From contig CM071599.1 in assembly GCA_036435485.1 (NCBI GenBank), forward strand, positions 204,885,178 through 204,949,177: DNA of 64,000 nt, written 5' to 3'. Below the pieces are notes generated by a model. That model made no database searches, was not told where the DNA came from, and was given only the letters and a program-made list of their open reading frames with translations. The translations under genes and the position numbers were made by a program. Shown here piece after piece: positions 25,161 through 36,530 of the stretch (within the stretch, counting starts at the first letter, position 1; the number at the start of each line of letters is the position of its first letter). This stretch comes from Saposhnikovia divaricata (Eukaryota; Streptophyta; Magnoliopsida; Apiales; Apiaceae).

Positions 25161-25881
25161 TAAAACACCAACACTTGAGATTGATGAGGATGCCTTACTC
25201 ATTAAGCAAATGTTGGATGATGAAGATAAGGCACAATCAAATGAACAACAAGCATCCTCTAAGAGTGAGAATGTCAAAACCAAAGCCAAGGAGTCAGAAG
25301 GAGGTAGACCTAGACCTGAGAAATTTGTGAAGTTTGTTTCAGCTGGGAATAATGAGTTTGAGAAGAAAGTGGCTAAAAAGAAACAAAACAGGAATGGCAA
25401 ATTAGGGATTAACAAGGACAACAATTATGCTTATGTGCCAAATGCCCCTAGGAAAGTTTGTCAAAATTGTTTTAGCACTAATCATTTAACTCATGCATGC
25501 AAGAAACCATCTGGTAGTGTTGCTAAACCATTCTATGATTGCTCTGTGCCTTTAAGACATAGAGACTCTCCTTTCTGTGATAAATTTGATTGTATGCCAT
25601 GTAACATGAATGTAATGACTAGTTGCTTTAATTTGAGAAGACAATTCATAGAAGGTTGCATCAGTCACAATGTTCACACACACTACACAAGAACAAAGTC
25701 TTCAAGTCCTCCTAATGTTAGGAAGGTGCCTCTGCCACCTAAGTCTAAGAACCCTGATTCTAAGACTTCTAACAGTGACTAGAAGACTAACATCAAGAAA
25801 ATTGATAAGCATGCTGTTTATGATAAAACTGTTGCTAAGCCACATGGACCCAAACTTGTTTGGGTACCAAAGGAGAAGTAA
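25161..25881 (+). pseudogene. Element A gag, 3' part (resumes after element B)
   Basis: The gag frame of element A continues after element B through an acidic stretch to a second CCHC knuckle (CQNC...H...C, about 25461-25502). A further Cys-rich segment follows (about 25530-25630). A TAG at 25780-25782 interrupts the frame; it then stays open to TAA 25879-25881, the likely original gag end, which overlaps the protease frame by about 21 bases. The WVPKEK-type ending parallels the gag end of element B. Confidence 0.85.
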
Positions 25882-26121
25882 TACCTTTGTGTTTGCAGGG
25901 CAAAGAAAGTGAAAGGAAGGTCATGTGGATTTTGGACAGTGGATGCTCAAACCATATGACTGGTGATATGGCCCTGCTATCACAGTATGAGGAGAAGGCT
26001 GGCCCAATGGTTGCTTTTGGAGATGACAGCATTGGCAACACACTGGGATATGGCAAGTTGGAAATTGGAAATGTCATCATTGAAAACGTAGCACTGGTCA
26101 AGGGACTCAAGCACAATCTAC
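25860..26121 (+). pseudogene. Element A protease, truncated by deletion
   Basis: Aspartic protease of the polyprotein, with WILDSGCSNHMTG carrying the catalytic DSG. The frame is offset by one base from gag (-1). It ends abruptly after a KGLKHNLL-type block near 26120, where element B and other Sireviruses continue into the GAG-pre-integrase region. The tail of the open frame beyond that point is out-of-frame reverse transcriptase sequence. The gag/pol junction contains TTTGTGTTTGCAG, like a splice acceptor and shared with element B. Confidence 0.85.
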
Positions 26122-26940
26122 TGATATGGCATTTTTATAAGTCAAACCAAATACATCAAGGATCTATTGAAGAAATTTGACTTAGAAGAATGCTCACCTG
26201 AAAAGACACCCATGGCCACTGCCACCAAGTTAGATGAAGATGGTAAGGGCAAGAAGGTAGATATCTCAATCTACAGAGGCATGGTTGGTTCTCTACTCTA
26301 CCTCACTGCTAGTAGGCCAGACATCATGTTTGCAACATGCTTGTGTGTAAGGTTTCAATCAAATCCAAAGGAATCACATATGATAGCAATAAAGAGGATT
26401 TTCAGATATCTGAAGGGCACACCAAACTTGGGGTTATGGTATCCTAAGGACACAGGGTTCAATCTGGTTGGTTATTCTGATGCTGATTATGATGGATGCA
26501 GAGTGGATAGGAAAAGCACCTCAGGTAGCAACCAGCTTCTTGGACAAAGGTTAGTCTCTTGGTACAGCAAGAAACAACAATCTGTGTCAACTTCCACAGC
26601 TGAAGCTGAATACATAGCTGCTGGAAGTTGCTGTGCTCAAGTGCTTTGGATCAGAAACCAACTTAGAGATTATGGACTTGTGTTGGAAAGAATTCTAATC
26701 ATGTGTGACAACACAAGTGCAATCTCTATAGTTTCCAATCCTGTCAATCATTCTAGGACAAAGCACATTGACATCAGATATCACTTCATAAGGGAGCATG
26801 CAACTAATGGAACCATTGAGTTACATTATGTTCCCACAGAAAAACAACTAGCTGACATATTCACTAAGCCATTAGATGAAGCCACCTTCACAAGGTTGGT
26901 TAGTGAGATTGGAATGCTGAATTCTTCAAATTCTGGCTAA
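26122..26940 (+). pseudogene. Element A reverse transcriptase C-terminus and RNase H (fragment)
   Basis: After the deletion the sequence resumes in another register with the C-terminal end of reverse transcriptase (GIFISQTKYIKDLLKKF-like, then SRPDIMFATC). It continues through a complete RNase H with SDADYDG, AEAEYIAAG and CDNTSAI, ending DIFTKPLDEATF and a stop at 26940. Compared with element B, about 2.3 kb is missing, covering all of integrase and the catalytic YVDD part of reverse transcriptase. RNase H itself has no stop. Confidence 0.88.
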
Positions 26941-27793
26941 GTGAATATATCAACTAGATTGTTGCAGCAGTAAATACTTACTTTATCAAATGCTCAATAT
27001 TTTTGAAGTAAGTATTGGCTGGAGTATGATTTATAAATATTCCACAATGCTGCATATGTTGAAAATCATACATCTTTAGCTTGAAATTTCTGTGAAATTT
27101 TGAGAGAATCACTATTTAATTTGGTAGAATATTCTTCAGTGAATATTTCTGGTAAATTTTAAAAGATAGTGAAAATTGAATTTTATGAGTGAAAAATATA
27201 GTTCGATAAGTCAGACTTCTCGAATGGTTCATTGTTTTGTCATGGCTCGAGTTCTCGAATAGGCCTATCTAGAACCCTCCTGAGTTCTCGAATAGTGTCT
27301 TTTGGAGAAATCGAATAGCACACTCTGAGTTCTCGAATAGAGTATTTTAGTTCTCTAATGATGGAGTTCTCGAATACTGTATTTGAGTTATCGAATCATT
27401 TGAAAAGGCTGATTTCTCGCTGACACTTAATCGCTTTTTGGATTTATATTCAAAATTTCATTTCGCTCATAAAAACATATTTTATTTAGCTTAGAATTAT
27501 TTTCTGAGTTAAATAACTGCCAGCTGTGAGTTTCAAACTGCTTGAGATATTGAATAAGCCTTTCTTGACTTATCGAATAGTTGTTTTATACTTCTCGAAT
27601 GACTGACTTGTCGATACAAAACTTATATCTAATCGACAACTCAACTCACTCCCACATATACAATTCCACAACTGTTCAAATCATTTCATTCGATTTCTCA
27701 GGCAGCTAAAGTTCCAAAACCTCTGTAAACCCTAACGTCAAAAGCTAAATTTCTTCTTCAACCTTCATTCTCTTCTCATCTCTCTGTGTAACA
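26941..27793 (+). other. Spacer between RNase H and ORF3 of element A
   Basis: This 850-bp spacer has no gene. From about 27190 to 27620 it contains about ten TCGAA motifs, mainly GAGTTCTCGAATAG, which are the reverse complement of the CTATTCGAGAACTC motif in the LTR of the same element. An 18-base block around 27315 is an exact reverse complement of the LTR at about 10227-10244. Confidence 0.75.
27190..27620 (+). repeat. TCTCGAA motif array upstream of ORF3 in element A
   Basis: About ten motifs of the form GAGTTCTCGAATAG, TTATCGAATC or CTTCTCGAATG occur in 430 bp, nearly all in one orientation, opposite to the array in the LTRs. Transcripts could pair between the two arrays; this is inference. 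Confidence 0.7.
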
Positions 27794-30700
27794 ATGGAAA
27801 ATACCCAACTCACAATTCCTACCCACACCAATTTCATAGCAATAACCAACGATGTTGAAGTACCCAATGCAAACTTTAAGTGCTTCGTTCGATGGATGGC
27901 TGAATTATACATCAAGGATGCACTCTCAGCCAACCTTACCCTGTATCTAGACTTACTAGAACAGTTTTGGAGAACTGCTACTGTGGAGGTCGTGGCTCTA
28001 GATAATGCAATAACTTCATACGTAATCTATTGCAAGATTCAGGACAAGGAAATCACCATCACTACTGAAGACATGAATCAAGCACTGAGGTTACAACAAG
28101 GAGTGTATGACAGTCAAGTAACTGATCAGGAATTGGAAGACTTCTTTGATTTTATCAACTACTCAGATAGAATCAAGCTTGGAAATTTGAATAGGAAGTA
28201 CTTGAGAAAAGAATGGAGCTATGTCTTTGCCACTCTTCTTCAAGTCTTCACAGCAAGGAAGTCCAGCTTTGATCAAATCAGCACACCTGTTCAACAAATA
28301 GGATATGCTCTAGCATATGGGAGAAAGATTGATGATGGTTTGATCATAATGCAAGAATTGTATGGGAGACTTGGTAAGAACTCAGCCAAGAGAGGTAATG
28401 AAATTTTCTTCCCTCGCTTTATTCAATCTGTACTTAATTTCATAGATGCTAAATTGATTGAATTGCCTGGGTTAGACAAAAATAGAATAGGCTATCCGAA
28501 ATCCATGACCAAACTCATTTTTGGTAGCTTGGAGACTAGGAATGATGTGGATGTAAGGCTCAAAATAACTCCCCTTATGGAGAGTTTATTTAGGACTTAC
28601 CCCCACAACATGCCAATATATGCCTCAAAATCTGAGTTAGCTAGGCCCAAGCAAGTAGAGCAAAATGCTAACCCAGGGCCTGCTAACCAACCCTCTCAGC
28701 CAAACACTTTACCAAACACAGAGCCAACTGCATCATCCTCTCAAAAGGTTGATGTTAGTAAAAAGAAGAGAAAACAGGTTGCTTCTGAACCTCTAAAAAT
28801 CTTAAATGAAGCAGCCTTGGCTGTAGAATTAAGCATAGCAAGTGAGGAAACTGAGTCACCTATCATTAGCCTAAAGAAGAAGAAGAAATCTAAAACCACC
28901 TCTTCAGTCACCCAAATGGCTGAAGTTGTAAAATCAGGGGCACACAGCTCACTAGATGTATCCTCTCAACAGGGTGCATCTATAGAATCAAGCATCCTCC
29001 TCAATGCACCTATTTGTACAGAGTCAGCACATGGGAGTGATAAGGTTGGCACAACACTGAGTGGAGAGCACATCACAATTGAAACTCCCTCTATCTCTCA
29101 GGGGGAGTTGCCAAAATCTAATCTACAACACACTTCTCTTCCAGAATCTACCACTCATATTTCTTTGGAGCCTGCAACTCAAGCAATTGAGGAGCAGGGC
29201 ATTGATCATCAAGAATTCTTTTCTCTTGATGAGCCAATGGATTCAAGTGACTTGGTGCATGACACCTTGCTCACCACCTAGGTACCACATTTAGATGGTC
29301 AGGGAATGCATGCTGGGGCATCTCCTAATGACACCATCACAAACACAGAGGATTCACTAGTTTTAACTAGAGACTCTGTGCCTGTGTCAACTACTATTGT
29401 AACTCATCCCACTTCTGTGGAGACAACAGTAGCAGAGTCTTTCCATCCGGTTACAGAAGTTGCATCTGTAACTGAGGATTCTAGCTTGCCTAGCTCTAGC
29501 TCTCACTTTCTGTCCCAATGGCTGAAGCCTGTGCAACATGACAGTGCTTCGGGATCAGGGTCTGTTCCACCACAAATTTCCATTGAAGCTCTCCAAAGCT
29601 ATGTTGTGGATCAGATTCTTGAGTTTGTAAAAATAGCCCAGAACCTTGTCACCTCCAACATCTCAAATCCAGATTATGAAGCCATCCTACTATGCCATAG
29701 GGATGATGTGGAGATGTAGAAGGCCAAGATTATTGATAATGCTGAGAGAGATGGCAATGTAGATGCCTGGATGCAAGGAAAGTATGATGTAACTCTCAGT
29801 GAAGCACTTCAATATCTTAGAGAGGAATACATCACTTCACTGGGTTCAAATGCAAAATCCTTGTCCCCTAGTGAAGTGTATGAAGCTGTCAATGATTCCT
29901 ACAAGGGTTTCCTCAAGGCTGCACACTACCTTGGCAAGGGAGTCAAAACTGAAGTCAACAAGGTGTGTGACAAGACAGCCACTTCAGTAGAAGAAGTAAA
30001 GAGGGCCTTTGATGCCAAATTTCCTCAACTAGACAGTGTGGTCAAAGATCTCAGACACTGCAACACCACTTGCACCAAGATGGATAATGGTCTAGCTCTA
30101 CTTAAAGATACAGTCACAGGTCTAGGAAGCAAATTTCAAATTCTATCTGACCAGACTACAGAGGCCAATGCTATGTTGAGGACCATGTTCAAAAACCAAT
30201 ATGCAGACAAGCTAGTCACTGAAGTCCCTGTGAATGAACTGTCAAAGTATGAGTTCAAGAGACTATAAGATCAATCCCTAAATGGTTTCAAGGCCAAAGA
30301 GCTATTCACCAAGGTTGATACTCTTGAAAGGGAGGTGGTGTCTCTCAAAGAATCCAATGCCCATCTGGCAGGCAAGATTACAAATCTAACTGAGCAATTG
30401 AACACTCAAGCCACTACCACAGCTGATGTTCTTCTGCATCAACAATCTATGCTGTCTGCCATGATGAAGCACATGGGTATCCCTCTATCTGAAGACTCTT
30501 CAACTCCAAAGGCCCCAACTACAGCCTCTGTGCCTGACAACAAGTTTAAGGGGGAGAAGAGGATAACAAGGAATAAACCTAAGGGGTCTAAGGGGGAGCC
30601 TCAGACTAAGGGGGAGAAATCTCAATCTCAATCTAAAGGCATCAAGATTAATGAGGGTGGTCATCAACAAATTTCAAATCCTACATCTCATGTCTCAGGC

Positions 30701-32596
30701 AAGGGCAAACTCAAGGTTGATGAACCTCCATCTTCTCTGCCAGTGGTCACTCTACCACCTGTGCACATCATTACACCTAGTGGCCAAAAGCAAACTGTCA
30801 CTACTACAGTAGTGGCAGGTTCCATGCCAAGCAATCCAGTCCAAGTACCCAGAATTGAAGATGAGCCAGTGGAAGCTAAGGTGATTACAGAGGCCAAGCT
30901 GATAGAAGTAGCAAATTCAGAGATTTATCATGATGCTGCATTCTTGAAGTTTCTGCAAACCTCAAAAGCAAGGGTTGGAGGGGATACCTTATTTTACAGA
31001 AGAATCCTCAGAGATCAAATCAAATATCTAACATTTATTCCAAGAAATCTAAATCAAATCTATCTCAAGGAAATCATGATGGTGACCAATGGCAAGATAT
31101 GGCATCTATCATTTGAAACCTTGAAAGCCTTAAAATACTTTGAGATTGATGCTATCTTGGAACTAATTGAGCAGAAAGAGGAGAACAACCAAAGACTGTA
31201 CACTGAACTAAAAGATGGTCAACTATCTAGATTGCCTGAAGTATGCACCAAACCAAGAACCATCTTTTATCAGTCTGGTACCAGAATTCAAGATGTTAAA
31301 CAGCTGGTTATCCCCCATGATCTTAACCCTAAAAACCACGGACTCATCATTGCTATTATTGACCAGCTATAAAAGAAAGATGGAAACAGAAGTGCTGAAG
31401 AGTTGGAAGCACTTCACATCTTAAGAACATTCATAGCTACTGGTTCAATTCTGGAAATAGCTCAACCTAGGAGGAATAAGGATGATAAGGATGATGACAA
31501 GAATGATGGAAGTAGAAGTCATCACAGGAGTGATAAGGGGGATGAGGATAAGAAGAAGAAGAAAGACAACAAGGATAAGAAGGATGATGACCAAGGTAAA
31601 GTCTCTGAGAGGAAGAGTGGAAGACAACAAGCCTTAGGCATTGCTGACAGTAACTTCACCACATCACAAGATGCTAAGTCTAGGGTGAATACTGTTAGTA
31701 GTGACCTACCAAAACCTACATCTATGGCTTCTGCAACTGTCTTGCCACCTCAAGAAGACAAGAAGATTCAAGTCAAGAAACCATCTGTATATTTCAAAAA
31801 GCAAACTGCTAATGGAATACTACAATGGTCCACAAACAAAGGTCACATGCTACTGCCAGGCAACCATGTTAAAAGGATCAAATTCAAACAAGCTGCAAGG
31901 AAACCAAAGCTATCCAAATCAAGGACTCTGACAATCTATCCAGGCTTAAAACTCCAACCACTAGATGAAGACTTTGATGAAGACCAACTGCAATTCTTAC
32001 AAGCTCAAAGAATCTACCATGTTGCCATTGTTGACAACTGCCTTGAGATCAAATATACTGATGGAAGGGACGAGAAATTCAAACAAGGAGGATGTCAACA
32101 CTGGGGCAAGCTACATGACATAGAAAGAATCATTGCATTGTTGAGCTCAGAAGATAAAGTGGAAAGAGTATGGAAGCTGGAGCTAATTGATTTTGTGAAG
32201 ATGAAAAGAGATCATGAGGAGAGAATCAGAAAAGAGTGTCTTGAGAAATGGCTAGCAAGGGAGAAAGAAATTGAGAGACTGGAGATTGAAGCAGAAAAGC
32301 TAAGGGCAAAGGGATTGTGTAGAGTTCAGTTTAACCCTTATGTGGTGAAGTATAGGAGGAGAAATGGGGATCAGGTCCACATCAGAATGAATCTACTCAA
32401 TCACTATCCCGCAAACATTCTGAAACCAGTACTTGAAGATTTCAAAGACTCAATTTTGCTTGAAGAATTGGATGCTATGGCAGAAATAATAAAAGCTATG
32501 GATGAGAATACAAGGAAGGAGAAAGAAAGAAGACAGAAAGCATATGATGATTTGCAAGCCAAATCTATGGAAAGGGAAACAAATGACAATGGCTAG
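27794..32596 (+). pseudogene. Element A ORF3 (so-called env-like gene), 1600 codons with four in-frame stops
   Basis: A single register runs from ATG 27794 to TAG 32596 and is interrupted only by stops at 29279 (TAG), 29717 (TAG), 30266 (TAA) and 31370 (TAA), with no frameshift. The N-terminal domain (residues about 1-300) has tryptophan 59 and EW at 140-141. A Ser/Thr/Pro-rich linker, coiled-coil segments (about 29900-30430), a Lys/Asp-rich linker (about 31460-31620) and a C-terminal module with DIERIIALL (about 32020-32200) follow. A similar module with DAILELIEQ lies earlier (about 31070-31220), so the module may be duplicated. The end is Glu/Lys/Arg-rich. No signal peptide or membrane span is visible. 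Function unknown. Confidence 0.82.
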
Positions 32597-32742
32597 TACT
32601 TCATCATAGGCTGTAAGATTACTCACCCCGTAGTTCTATCCACATTGCTAATCAAAATTCATACATGTACTGCCAAGTTTTATCTTTATGTATGTTAGGC
32701 TTGTTATCAGACATGAAATTGTGACTAATGGTCTTACTCACA

Positions 32743-32755
32743 ATTTGGGGGAGAT
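32743..32755 (+). other. Polypurine tract of element A
   Basis: ATTTGGGGGAGAT lies directly before the 3' LTR and resembles the PPT of element B. Confidence 0.85.
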
Positions 32756-34101
32756 TGTTAGTCACAGAGGCATGCCTGAATAAATCTAATAACAAGCCTA
32801 AGTATGTGTAATGCTATGCATTACCTACATGACCTCTTAACTGAGGGAACCTCTAGTTGTAGAGTTTTTATTTGTTCTGTACTTGTAATAGGCATCAAAT
32901 TCTAGTTGTGTAACTGTACTTATAAAGTCAAGAATAATGCTTGAAAGAAGTTCCAAGGTTCATGCTTCAAGAAAGGAGATAAAGACTGCCAAATAATCAT
33001 AGTTGGGATTTGAAGAAATGAAGAATTTGCCTAAGTACCAATTCGAGAAGTACATTTGTCTATTCGAGAAGTCAGAGATTCGATATCTCAGGAGACACTA
33101 TTCGATATCTCTGAATACACTGTTCGATATCTCATTCGATATCTCAGAGATTCGATATGTCTATTACTCTATTCGAGAACTCATGGAGTCAACAAGTGAA
33201 AGCATCATTCGAGTTCTCTAAGAGTCAACAAGTCAATGCTCTATTCGATATCTCAAGGACTAAAGAAGCTATTCGACATCTCAGGGATTCGATATGTCAA
33301 AATGCTCTATTCGATATCTCAAGGAGTCCCAGAGAAAAGAGCTATTCGAGAAGTGATTCGATATGTCAAAATGCTCTATTCGATATCTCAATGAGTCCCA
33401 GAGAAAAGAGCTATTCGAGAAGTGATTCGATATGTCAATATAACACTATTCGAGAACTCAGAGTTATCGATTAAGTCAATTCGAGTTCTCGAATCAATCA
33501 CTTAGCCACTTCTCGAATACATTCTTGGAGACAAAATACTGAAGAATTGTACAAGTCAGAAACCTGCAACAAGCCAATACGCTTTATTTGACTATGTACT
33601 ATAAAGCACATTGGAAAGCATACAAAGAAGCTTGGAGAGATAAGACAAGGGGACAAGGAGCTAAAGAAGTGGATCTGAACAGGGTTTTGCAAAGTCAAAT
33701 CTGTAGCCGTTTGGACTCTTACTCAAATAAGTTAGACATACTGGAAAGTAGTTTGTTTTACCTACCTTATTTGTAGTAAGTAGGTGTATCCATGTCTATA
33801 AGGATACAACCTCACTTCCTTAGCAGAAAAAGGTTTTTTCAAGATACATCACAAGAAATATCTCTCTAAGAAAAACGAAGCTGAGAATACTATCATTTGT
33901 ATTCACAGATTGTAGCGAAATCTTTATCTAATAAAATATTAGATTAAAGTGATATTGTGTTGTGTTTGTTTTTGTTATCTGTACTTACGTATCTCACACA
34001 CACTCAACACATATCTTGTTGCAAAGATTCAAGAACAAAGAAAAGTTCAAGAATCCATTCACCCCCCCTCTGTATTCTTTTACTGTATTCAATATTCAAC
34101 A
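32756..34101 (+). mobile_element. 3' LTR of element A
   Basis: It is 1346 bp against 1295 bp for the 5' LTR. It has a tandem duplication of a 69-bp unit (33286 and 33355, then the shared copy at 33424) and lacks about 16 bases (TCTAGCATTCGAGAAG) present in the 5' LTR. It carries the same TTCGA array and hairpin (33926-33944). AGTTA follows it at 34102-34106. Confidence 0.93.
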
Positions 34102-34154
34102 AGTTATCATTCACAAGAGAAAATACAACATCCAATATATCAGTAGATAAAACC
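34102..34154. repeat. Remainder of the second 246-bp duplication unit
   Basis: This 53-bp block continues the unit broken at 9587 and matches the end of unit 1 (about 9333-9388), beginning with the target duplication AGTTA. Confidence 0.88.
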
Positions 34155-36179
34155 CAGCAACGGGGTATTAGATTATATTGGATGAGTAAATAGATCGATA
34201 CGTATAAAATTATATATTAATTCTAATAAAAGGTACCCTTTTAATTTTGTATTCTTGAATAAAAATAATAATATTCAATTCTTATATCCTAGTCTAAGAA
34301 CAGATATATCAAATTTGCTTGGTTGGTTGAGAATATTTTTTATTCAATACAAACAAAACTTTAAATATAGGTAAAAAAAAAACTTAATAACTTGGTAGAT
34401 AGATTCTAAACAAGCATAGATATTTTTCAACAATAAACAAAATTTAAAAAAGGAGGACTTCATTTTATGTACACTACTCTTAGTTTTGTTTTGTAGCATC
34501 TTAATGTTATTTTCAGTTATATAGTAACATACATAGACGATTTGGGTAGAAAGTAACATTATATGTGATTGTCATATTTTTTATTTTTCGCATATTATTT
34601 TGTGTTTGAATTTTGGGTACACAAAATTTTTTATGCCATTTTAATACAAGACCCCAAAGATACACGTCATGAATTAATGTATACAACACAAACGATTGGT
34701 CAGGTCTACACGTAAGGCTTTATCTAACATGTATACTCATTGTTAAAGAAAAAAGAAATTCATATTTTCTAACCCGATAATTAAATTACAAGGACACATA
34801 TAAAATAATGTGAGTTTTGTAAAATACAAATCCATATCCAAATATTTCCAGGTTTCAAAAATAAATTCAAATCCAAATTTAAAACTCAATATGCAAAACT
34901 AAATCCGTCATGTTTCGAATTAGATTGGATTTTTTCGGGTATCCAAAATTAGTAATATTGTAGTCAAATTTAAAAAATTACTACATGCAAACCATACTTG
35001 TTATATTTATAAAATATTTAAAAATTAAAATGATAAAATTAGGTAAGTAGTTAAATTTAACAAATTGTACGAATTAAATTGACATACTAAGTAAAATTTA
35101 AAAAATATGTTAAAAAAACAATTCTTCGTATACAACACAAACCAAAATTTATGTACATAAAAAAAATACATCTTAAATATTTTAATAAAACTTGAGATTG
35201 AGAAATACAAGTTCTAATAATTAAATTAGTACTGACTATTTCTAATGAAATATTTGAATAATAATAAATAAAGTATACGTCTATATCTAAAATATTACAT
35301 ATAATAATTTCAAATTTTGGTTCAAATTTCGGATAAAGAAAATATTATTTATCTATCGAGTTTCGAATTTCGGATCAGATATCGGACAATTGAAATCCAA
35401 ATCGAAACTATTTCGGGTTTAAAATTTAAATAATCCAAAAATTTGGGATCCGTATATCCAAAAATTTGGGTTTCAGATTGGGCATCAGATCAAATTAATT
35501 TGTCATCCCTGTTTTTGGGTAAAAGATATGTTTGGTTGATTGATTATATTTATTTTTATATAGTAAATCAATTCACTAATAAAAGAATATACAATTAGTA
35601 AAAATGATATTGAATAAATACATAGGAAACTAGATTAGATGAAAGTTTTGTTTATCATATCTACATTCATTTAATGGATCTTGCACGATAGATATCCTTT
35701 CTCATATCATTGAAACATGCAACCTTTTTTTGAGTGACAATCTAATGATTTATAACGGTCATGAGAAATTAGTGTTTGTGAATTTTTAATATAATAAAAA
35801 TTATAGAAACCCAGAGTACTTCACATTTAAATATACCAAATTTTCAAAAGTATACAACTTAAATTATGGGTAAAAAAAACTTATGAATGTCGTCGAAAGA
35901 TTTAAAAAATAAGAGAAATCAAATGAAAAAAAATTAAGAAAGAACAATAAAGAGGGGCTTAGAACGTTTCACCGGGGATGTGAATGTTATGAAAATTGTT
36001 CGATAATATTAATATTAATGCAATTGGTATAAACTGACAAATAGGTAATTTTGTACTTAAGTTTACTACATTATACTTAAATTATCTTCTTTTTTTTCCT
36101 AAAAAATGTTTAAAATTATATGTTTATATTAATTAATTAATAAATTTTATCGCTCGGTGCGTAGCATTGGTAGAACGCT

Positions 36180-36180
36180 A

Positions 36181-36251
<71 letters not shown>
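36180..36251. repeat. (AT)n microsatellite, about 72 bp
   Basis: Alternating AT tract preceded by GGTAGAACGCTAG. Confidence 0.93.
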
Positions 36252-36255
<4 letters not shown>

Positions 36256-36404
36256 TCATTTTTCTATAGAGAACCATCTTACGTGGAGAACCATGAAGAA
36301 CCACTAATTTCTGATTCTATGACACAACCAAAGTTCTATTTTTTTGGTTCTATAAAAAAAGACCAGATTTTTTTGGTTCTACAAAAAATAAATATTCTGA
36401 ACCA

Positions 36405-36530
36405 AATGCTGACGTGTTAGTGCCACGTCACCTGTCACATCATAAATGCTAACGTGGTAGTGCCACATCATCGATGACATCATCATTGATGACGTGGCAC
36501 TGCCACACCAGCATTGATGTCAGTACTTTG
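36405..36530. repeat. Inverted-repeat-rich block with ACGTGGCAC-type motifs
   Basis: Several copies of TAGTGCCACGTCA and its reverse complement TGACGTGGCACTG occur within 125 bp, for example near 36410-36430, 36450-36470 and 36493-36515, so the strand can fold on itself. It may be the core of a small non-autonomous transposon, but I could not define its ends. Confidence 0.5.

Larger units (their letters stand above)
9588..34101 (+). mobile_element. Element A: Sirevirus-like Ty1/copia retrotransposon, host of element B
   Basis: Two LTRs (9588-10882 and 32756-34101) are flanked by a perfect 5-bp target duplication AGTTA (9583-9587 and 34102-34106). The order is LTR, PBS, gag, protease, reverse transcriptase/RNase H remnant, spacer, long ORF3, PPT, LTR. 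An ORF3 after RNase H marks Sireviruses within Ty1/copia. The span of 24.5 kb includes 12.45 kb of element B, inserted in gag. About 2.3 kb covering integrase and most of the reverse transcriptase is missing, and gag and ORF3 carry in-frame stops, so A is not autonomous. The two LTRs differ at about 20 substituted sites plus indels by eye. Confidence 0.93.

Noticed and set aside
36150..36182. Possible Helitron 3' end (CTAG next to AT repeat)
   Set aside because: No stable hairpin of the right size precedes the CTAG, and no 5' TC end was found.
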